Source: Gemmatimonadota bacterium
GTDB taxonomy: Bacteria; GCA-2686955
Length of the DNA stretch: 12,041 bases
Direction: 5' to 3'
Assembly: GCA_002686955.1 (NCBI GenBank)
Contig: NYZA01000035.1
Span: 1-12,041 of the forward strand
Below are positions 7,316-12,041 of this stretch, in pieces. The stretch's first letter is position 1. Each line of letters starts with the position of its first letter. The translations under genes were made by a program, and so were the position numbers. The notes below the pieces were generated by a model that saw only the letters and a program-made list of their open reading frames with translations, was not told where the DNA came from and did no database searches.

Positions 7316-8856
7316 GACTCTCCCAGCTTCCCCACCGCATCTTCGACCGCTTCCAACACCTCACACCTCTCCACCGCGGCCTTCATGCTGTTGTGGTCGT
7401 GATAGAGCGGCCGATCCTCGTCGAGATGATCCACCACCGCGCGGATCGCGGTTCGCGCCGCGTTCGTCCCCGCGCCGAAGTCGAATTCGCGAAAATCCAA
7501 GGCCTGGGCCGCTGCGATCAGCTCGATCCCCAGGATTCCCCTGGCGTTGTCGAGAATCGACAAGGTTTTGAGCGCGCTGTTCATCCCCATGCTGACGAAA
7601 TCCTCTTGATCCGCCGCGGCCGGAATCGACTGAATGAAGGCCGGCGCGCTCAGGATCCGCTGTTCCACCACCAACGAGTCGGCCGTGTATTGGCTGAGCA
7701 TCAACCCCGAGAACATCCCCGCCCCTTTGGTCAAAAACGCGGGAAGCTGGGCACTCAAAGCGGGGTGGAGCAATCGATTCAGGCGGCGCTCCGAGAGCAC
7801 CGAGGCCATCGTCACTCCCGCTCCGAGAGAATCGAGCGGAAGGCTCACCGGGGTCGCCTGGAAATTGGCGCCGGTCAGCACGACATCGTCCTCCGGAACG
7901 AAGATCGGGTTGTCCGCCGCCCCGTTCAGCTCTATCTCGACCTGAGTGCGCGTGTAGGCCATCAAGTCACGGACCGATCCCAGCACCTGAGGGGTGGAGC
8001 GCATCGAATACGCATCCTGCACCTTCACCGCCACCTTTCCCGTCATCAGATCGGAGCCGTCCATTACACGGCGCAGATTCTCAGCGCAGGTCACCGCCCC
8101 GCGGAACCCTCGCAGCTCGTGCAGTCGCGAAGTGTACGGCTTCAAATTCGCTTGCAACGCCTCGAGGCTCATCGAGGCCGCGATCTCGGCTTGCTTGATC
8201 CATCGCTCCGCATCGTGCAGAAAGAGCGATGCCATGCCGGTGATCACATTCGACCCGTTGATCGCCGACAACCCATCCCGCGCCTGAAGCCCCGGAATCG
8301 GAATTCCGGCCTTCTCGAAGGCCCGGGCGCTCGGCATCCGTTTCCCCTCGTAGAAGCTCTCCCCCTCGCCCATCAGACTCAAAGCGATCTGCGACATCGG
8401 AGAGAGATCTCCGCAGGCCCCCACGCTCCCTTTGACGCAGGCCACCGGTGTGACGCCCGCATTCAGCATCGCCACATAGGTCAGCGGAATCTCCGGACGG
8501 CAGGCCGAATGCCCCAGGCATTGCATGTTGATCCGCCCCAGCATCGCCGCACGCACATGCTCGATCGGCGCCGACTCCCCGATTCCTGCCGCATGGTTGT
8601 GGATCAGATAGCGCTGGAAATGGGCGAGCTGATCGGCCGGCAGCACCACTTCGGAGAGCTCTCCGATGCCGGTGTTGATACCGTACATCACCTCTCCCCG
8701 GTCGAGCTTGCGATTCAGCATCGACCGGCAGGTTTTGATCCGATCGATCGCCTCCGGCCCGATCGCCACCTTCGCACCCTGCCGCGCGACCTTCACTACA
8801 TCGTCGATCGTCAGCCCTTTTCCGTTCAGCTTCACCGGCGTCGCCACTAGTCTCAT
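7309..8856 (-). CDS. hutH: MIO-type aromatic amino acid / histidine ammonia-lyase with Cys in the MIO triad
   Basis: This 515-residue protein belongs to the family whose HAL members turn L-histidine into trans-urocanate and ammonia. 'YGINTGIGE' carries the catalytic Tyr58. 'IHNHAAGIGE' places His88 where HAL has its substrate-binding His83 (P. putida numbering). The cofactor loop reads 'GSVGACGDLSPMSQ', so the triad is Ala147-Cys148-Gly149 instead of Ala-Ser-Gly. Further matches are Asn200 in 'AINGSN', 'QDAYSMRSTPQVLG', 'GANFQA' and 'DQEDFVSMG', with the HAL-type Glu but Phe where HAL usually has His. The ATG at 8856 gives the usual HAL length and a near-constant offset to the P. putida enzyme. 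A GTG at 8901 would add 15 unmatched residues and lacks a Shine-Dalgarno sequence. No hutU, hutI or hutG is nearby, so histidine is the likely but unproven substrate. A TATGAT box (8915-8910) is a weak -10 candidate. Confidence 0.88.
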   Translation of the reverse strand: MRLVATPVKLNGKGLTIDDVVKVARQGAKVAIGPEAIDRIKTCRSMLNRKLDRGEVMYGINTGIGELSEVVLPADQLAHFQRYLIHNHAAGIGESAPIEHVRAAMLGRINMQCLGHSACRPEIPLTYVAMLNAGVTPVACVKGSVGACGDLSPMSQIALSLMGEGESFYEGKRMPSARAFEKAGIPIPGLQARDGLSAINGSNVITGMASLFLHDAERWIKQAEIAASMSLEALQANLKPYTSRLHELRGFRGAVTCAENLRRVMDGSDLMTGKVAVKVQDAYSMRSTPQVLGSVRDLMAYTRTQVEIELNGAADNPIFVPEDDVVLTGANFQATPVSLPLDSLGAGVTMASVLSERRLNRLLHPALSAQLPAFLTKGAGMFSGLMLSQYTADSLVVEQRILSAPAFIQSIPAAADQEDFVSMGMNSALKTLSILDNARGILGIELIAAAQALDFREFDFGAGTNAARTAIRAVVDHLDEDRPLYHDHNSMKAAVERCEVLEAVEDAVGKLGESW

Positions 8857-8960
8857 CTCCGAATTCCGTGTTGTACTGGGGGCCTTCCGCCCTAGACTCA
8901 CAATCGCTGATCATAACGCCGGGGGCATCCTTCGGGGATCTTCCCGGCGCACTAAGGGGC

Positions 8961-9129
8961 CGCGCAAGAATAGCTTGTCATCTTGGCGCCCAGATGTGCC
9001 GCAGATCTGGTCGATCGGCAAGCCCCGAAACCGGAGGAATAGTCGGGCTATTCCCGGGCTTTCGGAGCTTGCCGATCGGCCGGAGATGTGGTGCAGATGG
9101 GATGCCAAAGGACAAGTTGTTCTTGCGCG
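8961..9129. repeat. Imperfect palindrome of about 170 bp between divergent genes
   Basis: The left arm (8961-9043) and the right arm (9046-9129) are inverted copies. Outer ends: cgcgcaagaa at 8961-8970 faces ttcttgcgcg at 9120-9129. Middle: cgatcggcaag at 9012-9022 faces cttgccgatcg at 9068-9078. Centre: gaatag at 9037-9042 faces ctattc at 9048-9053. Aligned by eye, roughly three quarters or more of the positions match, with a few one- or two-base gaps. It fills most of the space between the lyase start and the DUF5674 start. It could be a palindromic MITE-like element, an inverted duplication, or the template of a long hairpin RNA. No clear target-site duplication was seen. Confidence 0.75.
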
Positions 9130-9155
9130 TACCCTAAAGAACGAAAGGCGGATCG

Positions 9156-9533
9156 GTGAGCAGAGAGGCCCGCGAAATAGTCATCATCGAAGAGAAGATC
9201 GCGCCGGCCGATCTCGCCCCGCTGGTCGCGCATTGGTTCGGGGATATGGTGAAATACGTGGTCGATATCGACCGGCGAATCGTCGCGATCGGCGGCGAGC
9301 TTCATTCCGACGCCGAGCAGATCTTGCTCGATCGCGGCAGCGAACAGGCCCGGCTTTGGGGCGCGAACTACTACCCCGCTCTGGGCGAAGAGGAGTGCAT
9401 CGAATACACCGCACTGATCAACATCCGACCGACACAGGGGAACCCCGGCATGCTGATCGGCGACGAAAGCGTGCGCCGACAAGTTCGAGCCATCACATTC
9501 GATCTGATCGGTCGAGGTGAAGCGTTGCCATGA
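9156..9533 (+). CDS. DUF5674 family protein
   Basis: This is a 125-residue soluble protein of unknown function. It matches my recollection of DUF5674, small proteins of about 110 residues seen in many uncultured bacteria and candidate phyla. The recognisable blocks are 'EIVIIEEKIA' (7-16), 'FGDMVKYVVDIDRRIVAIGG' (28-47) running into 'ELHSDAEQ', 'LWGANYYP' (67-74) and 'INIRPTQGN' (88-96). The conserved 'GGELHSD' and 'NIRPTQGN' segments carry polar residues that could form an active or binding site, but no catalytic mechanism is established. The GTG at 9156 is the first start after an in-frame TAA at 9135 and follows an aaggcgg element. The stop overlaps the next gene's start as ATGA (9530-9533), so the two are coupled. 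The long palindrome lies just upstream and divergent from the lyase gene. There is no signal peptide or membrane segment. Confidence 0.8.
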   Translation: MSREAREIVIIEEKIAPADLAPLVAHWFGDMVKYVVDIDRRIVAIGGELHSDAEQILLDRGSEQARLWGANYYPALGEEECIEYTALINIRPTQGNPGMLIGDESVRRQVRAITFDLIGRGEALP

Positions 9534-9880
9534 CCCTGCCGGCCCAGCACTCCGGACTCAGCAAGGAACGCTGGGCCACTTTCGATCTGAACCGTCAAAT
9601 CCTGATGATCGCCAATGAGATGAACCGCTGCACCGCCAGGATTCGAGCCGGCGACGACGAGGGAGCGCGACGCTGCTACGAGCGAGTCCTCAACCTCGCC
9701 GACCTCACCATCGCCGTCCACGGACGCCGCCCCCTGCGCCGTGAGCTGCTCCGCTGGCGAGATGTGGCCGCCCTTCTCTACCTCCAAGAGGACGATCGCG
9801 CCGAGAACCACCGCCGCGCACTCGAGGTGCTCCTGCGCTTCACCCCCGAGGCGAGTCGGCAGATCCCGCATCTCCTCTAG
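9530..9880 (+). CDS. Small helical protein coupled to DUF5674
   Basis: This is a 116-residue cytoplasmic protein predicted to be almost all alpha-helical. The pattern 'KERWATFDLNRQILMIANEM' (12-31), then 'CYERVLNLADLTI' (49-61) and 'LRRELLRWRDVAALLY' (69-84), resembles unnamed conserved proteins I recall from candidate-phylum genomes: W-x(2)-hydrophobic, 'GSEV.RA', 'RALEL.DLTI', 'R.RELLRVRE'. No named domain can be given. The start is an ATG at 9530 inside the ATGA overlap with the DUF5674 stop, so the proteins are probably made together and may interact. The Arg-rich helices could suit nucleic-acid or partner binding; that is a guess. Its last 41 bp are antisense to the end of the epimerase gene. 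A two-gene operon of this size could suggest a toxin-antitoxin pair, but no toxin motif is visible. Confidence 0.75.
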   Translation: MTLPAQHSGLSKERWATFDLNRQILMIANEMNRCTARIRAGDDEGARRCYERVLNLADLTIAVHGRRPLRRELLRWRDVAALLYLQEDDRAENHRRALEVLLRFTPEASRQIPHLL

Positions 9881-10280
9881 GTCCAGAGCCCTCACAAAGC
9901 TCCGTCAGCACCCCCCCGCTCCCCTTCGGATGCAGAAAGGCGATCCGCATCCCGTGCGCGCCCCGCCGAGCACGCCGATCGATCAGCCGCACGCCCTCCC
10001 GCGCCAGCGATTCCAGCCGGTCGTCGAGATCCGCGCATTCGTAGGCGATGTGGTGGATCCCCGCCCCCCGCTTTCTCAAGAAAGCGGCGATCGGACTCCG
10101 ATCGGAAGTCGGTTCCAGCAGCTCGATCCGGCTCCCCCCGATCGCGAAGAACGCGACTCGCACCTGCTGCCCTTCGACCACCTCCTCCCCTTCCATCTCG
10201 AGCCCCAGCACATCGCGGTAGAAAGGGATCGCCTCTTCGATCGAGGGAACGGCGATTCCAATATGATCGATTCGTTTCAT
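9840..10280 (-). CDS. mce: Methylmalonyl-CoA epimerase
   Basis: This 146-residue metal-dependent enzyme of the vicinal oxygen chelate (glyoxalase) superfamily interconverts (R)- and (S)-methylmalonyl-CoA, linking propionyl-CoA to succinyl-CoA. Two beta-alpha-beta-beta-beta modules are visible. The first starts 'KRIDHIGIAVPSIEEAIPFY' (2-21), with metal ligand His6, and includes 'SRIELLEP' with Glu53. The second begins 'GIHHIAYECADLDD' (74-87), with a His ligand at 76 or 77, and ends 'GVLTELCE' with Glu127. 'FLHPKGSGG' is typical of the epimerase branch. The final 16 residues after 'ELCE' extend beyond the family's usual end and cover the antisense overlap with the + strand gene. The start is an ATG at 10280 with an AAGGAG site (10289-10294) 8 bases upstream. 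No mutase or carboxylase genes are nearby, so the pathway partners must be elsewhere. Confidence 0.93.
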   Translation of the reverse strand: MKRIDHIGIAVPSIEEAIPFYRDVLGLEMEGEEVVEGQQVRVAFFAIGGSRIELLEPTSDRSPIAAFLRKRGAGIHHIAYECADLDDRLESLAREGVRLIDRRARRGAHGMRIAFLHPKGSGGVLTELCEGSGPRGDAGSADSPRG

Positions 10281-10611
10281 CGTGGTGGCTCCTTTGGAGG
10301 ACGTCCGGACGAGCGAGCGGACGAAGAATACGCAATCATCCCCCAATGCACCCCAGATCCAGAGCGTCGCTCTTCCTAATCCGGCTTCGGCTTCCTCTCG
10401 AGTACCGCGCCGCGCGAGAAACCGACTCCCTCTTCGGCCGCCTGAGCGAAATCGCAACCGGGCGGTCTCCCCGGCGCCCCTTCGCCGATCGGTCGATTCG
10501 AGGAGTAGAGGGATGACCGCGCACTGGCGATCGATTCCCCGCCTTTCGTCGCCAGGCACGCCCCGTGGCTCCGCAACCCCGAACCGGCCTTTCAGCTCGC
10601 TTCTTCCGGCG
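10281..10611. other. Spacer of 330 bp with no supported gene
   Basis: This stretch lies upstream of the epimerase and before the beta-helix remnant. One frame stays open on the + strand, but its product is Arg/Pro/Ser-rich, as expected of a non-coding GC-rich frame, and it has no recognisable motif. The epimerase promoter should be at its left end; no clear -10/-35 pair was found. It may hold the unrecognisably decayed upstream part of the beta-helix pseudogene. Confidence 0.4.
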
Positions 10612-10985
10612 TCCAGCGGCGCGGTGGGGGCAGCGGTCGTCGCCTACGATGACGCTGAAGCAAGTCTGATCAACACCATCGTCTGGGATCATGCACCCGA
10701 GCCTCTCGATCCCGGTCGCGAGGGATAAACCCCGCCACCTACTCCAAATGTCGAGGGAGGGTGGCCCGGTACCGGGAACATCGACACCGATCCTCTCTTC
10801 GCCGATCCCTACCATGGCCATGACTACCGCTCAGCTCGGGCTCCCCGTGCATCGACACCGGCGATCCGGCCGGTCACGATCTCATCTACGATAGCGACCC
10901 GCGATGGCCGGAAGGGCACGTGGATGGGCCGAGGGCAGACATGGGTATGTATGGCGGCAGAGGAAATCGGCTGTGGTTGGAGTAG
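10612..10985 (+). pseudogene. Frameshifted C-terminal remnant of a beta-helix protein
   Basis: Joining three frames recovers the end of a parallel beta-helix protein like that at 815-4132. Frame A gives 'AYDDAEASLINTIVWDHAPE' (from 10642) and hits TAA at 10726-10728. Another frame around 10725-10745 gives 'INPATYS'. Frame A resumes with 'NVEGGWPGTGNIDTDPLF' and 'ADPYHGHDYRSA' (10747 to about 10838). A single-base deletion near 10838 then moves to the frame with 'GSPCIDTGDPAGHD' and 'RADMGMYGGRGNRLWLE', ending with TAG at 10983-10985. This is the same terminal cap as in the intact gene. At least three frame changes rule out one functional product. No start or signal peptide is visible, so the 5' part is lost or unrecognisable. 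Sequencing error alone is an unlikely cause of so many lesions. Confidence 0.75.
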
Positions 10986-11021
10986 GTAGTTGCGGGAGGG
11001 CGAAGAGCCGGCCGCCAGCCT

Positions 11022-11658
11022 CTACCAAGCATGCGGCCGCTCATCGAGCAGCGGAAAACGGGCTCTCGTCGTGAGCATCCAGCGGTCGATCACGATCGGG
11101 AGCTTCGGCGCACGGACGCGGTTGTTGGCGATCTTCCCGACGAAATGGTGCAATGTCATGCCATCGGTGTCCTGCACGGTGCCCATGGCAACGATCTCAT
11201 TGTTGGTGATCTCGCCCCACTTCAGCTGCTGATTGCGCAAGCCGTTGGTGAGGCGGGTCTTTCGGCCGATCGCCACCACTGCTTCCTAGTTGTTGGCGGC
11301 CTCGAGATAGTTGTCTCGAATGAAAAGACCCGTGACGTACTCCTGGCTGGCGTTGTTGTTCCGATGCCATACGCCGATCGCGGCAAGTTTTTCGAGGCCG
11401 ATGATCTCGAACAGCGCGATGGTGATTCGCATGTCCTTGCATGCGGTATTTGGCCGGTTGACCTCATCGGAGTTGTTGTAGATTTCGAAGACTGCGTCGC
11501 GATATTCGGTGCTCTGACCGCCTCCCGAGGAGCGCACGGTGACGGGGGCGCCGCCCACTTCCGCAATAGGCTCCTAGCTGGGCGGCGTCAACCCCCGGAC
11601 TGGCACCGAGTGCCGCGATCAGCGCGAGGGCTGAGCGCAGAGGCTGAGGTACACGCAT
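11022..11658 (-). pseudogene. Broken gene for a secreted protein of unknown family
   Basis: The gene begins with an ATG at 11658 behind a good GGAAGGA site (11672-11666, 7-base gap). It encodes a signal peptide 'MRVPQPLRSALALIAALG' ending 'GVDA'. About 27 codons in, at 11573-11576, a one-base insertion shifts the frame. Removing it gives 'AAQLEPIAEVGGAPVTV', which joins a long frame containing 'RDAVFEIYNNSDEVNR', 'AAIGVWHRNNNAS' and 'LFIRDNYLEAANN'. A TAG at 11288-11286 then interrupts that frame, which continues in register with 'EAVVAIGRKTRLTN', 'GEITNNEIVAM' and 'VGKIANNRVRAP' and stops at 11022. The recurrent 'I.NN' and 'I.DN' steps recall a beta-solenoid with Asn ladders, but I do not recognise the family. 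The start signals show it was once expressed and exported. Confidence 0.62.
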
Positions 11659-12041
11659 GTCTACGTCCTTCCGGTGCCGGGGCGTTGCTCCTGTTTCGCG
11701 ATCCAAATCGATCGCGAATCAGAGCCACCATAACAGCGGCGCGAGATCGATGTGAAGAAAATGGGGAAGCAAACAGAATTTCGTGAGTCTCTACCTTTGT
11801 CTAAGATATCGCATAGCAGCATTGGCGGAGTGGAATCCTCGGGAGGTGCGGCGGTGGTGGGCGGCGCCGGAGGCACGGCAGTCCGCCGGGCTCCGCGCGC
11901 GGGATCCGTCCGTGAACTTCCTCAAGAAACATGTTGACAACATTTCCGGGCAGAAAAGCGGCTCCGGTCGACCCCGCGACAGGAACACGCCGGCAGCGCG
12001 CTCCAGCGACGGTATCGCGGGACAACGCGGCCTCTCCGAGG
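11659..12041. other. Right-edge region without a supported gene
   Basis: This 383-bp end region should contain the promoter of the broken secreted-protein gene. The part around 11750-11820 is visibly more AT-rich than the rest. A + strand frame is open from the GTG at 11783 to the window end, and a - strand frame enters from the right edge and stops at 11801. Neither gives a protein I can recognise. There is an inverted pair atcgatcgcg (11707-11716) / cgcgagatcgat (11740-11751) and a 13-bp palindrome atgttgacaacat (11931-11943) that could be an operator or part of a -35 element. No firm call is possible. Confidence 0.35.

Noticed and set aside
7144-8850. Open frame of 568 codons on the + strand
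   Set aside because: It is wholly antisense to the ammonia-lyase, whose motifs are unmistakable. The product is His/Arg-rich with no domain, a typical GC-rich shadow.
8857-8901. GTG at 8901 as the ammonia-lyase start
   Set aside because: It adds 15 residues not matched in the family and lacks a Shine-Dalgarno site; the ATG at 8856 gives the usual length and a near-constant offset to P. putida HAL residues.
10336-10821. Open frame of 161 codons on the - strand
   Set aside because: It is antisense to the beta-helix remnant and shows no motif or start signal.
11286-11288. In-frame TAG as a recoded amber codon (for example pyrrolysine)
   Set aside because: The same gene also carries a frameshift, hemD and the peptidase end in TAG as a normal stop, and there is no sign of recoding machinery here; decay is the simpler reading.
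11783-12041. Open frame running off the right edge as a transposase fragment
   Set aside because: A short 'SGRPR' and a 'SRDN' in another frame resemble parts of integrase-type transposases, but the match is too short and needs a frameshift; left unassigned.

Overview
This GC-rich window carries a conserved backbone of metabolic and housekeeping genes mixed with secreted beta-helix proteins and decayed gene remnants. The parallel beta-helix modules end in a 'WPGEGN..QDPLF ... SPAIDSG ... GAYGG' signature. The M1 peptidase has a 'GAMEH' exopeptidase motif, and the genes often use GTG starts. Together these suggest an uncultured free-living Gram-negative-type bacterium of the FCB / Ca. Eisenbacteria / deltaproteobacterial sort. 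No rRNA or other clear phylogenetic marker is present, so the placement is an inference.

Layout, left to right. (1) 1-723 (+): the 3' part of uroporphyrinogen-III synthase (hemD), cut by the left edge. (2) 815-4132 (+): a large secreted protein made of two homologous parallel beta-helix halves joined by an Ig-like linker. (3) 4291-4668 (+): an ECF-like sigma factor that stops after region 2, followed by a hairpin terminator shared with the convergent yceI gene. (4) Minus strand, read right to left: a MIO-type aromatic amino acid (histidine) ammonia-lyase (8856-7309), overlapped by a secreted M1 zinc aminopeptidase (7315-5558), then after 191 bp a secreted YceI-family protein (5366-4746). (5) 8961-9129: an imperfect palindrome of about 170 bp in the divergent intergenic region. 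(6) 9156-9880 (+): a translationally coupled pair, a DUF5674 protein and a small helical protein. (7) 10280-9840 (-): methylmalonyl-CoA epimerase, whose 3' end overlaps the helical-protein gene antisense by 41 bp. (8) 10612-12041: a gene graveyard with a frameshifted C-terminal beta-helix fragment (+), a frameshifted and nonsense-mutated secreted-protein gene (-), and an unassigned right edge.

The lyase and the aminopeptidase plausibly form one operon linking peptide breakdown to amino-acid deamination, but no other hut gene is present. The points most worth following up are the Ala-Cys-Gly MIO precursor (normally Ala-Ser-Gly), the long palindrome, the coupled DUF5674/helical pair, and the region-2-only sigma factor.
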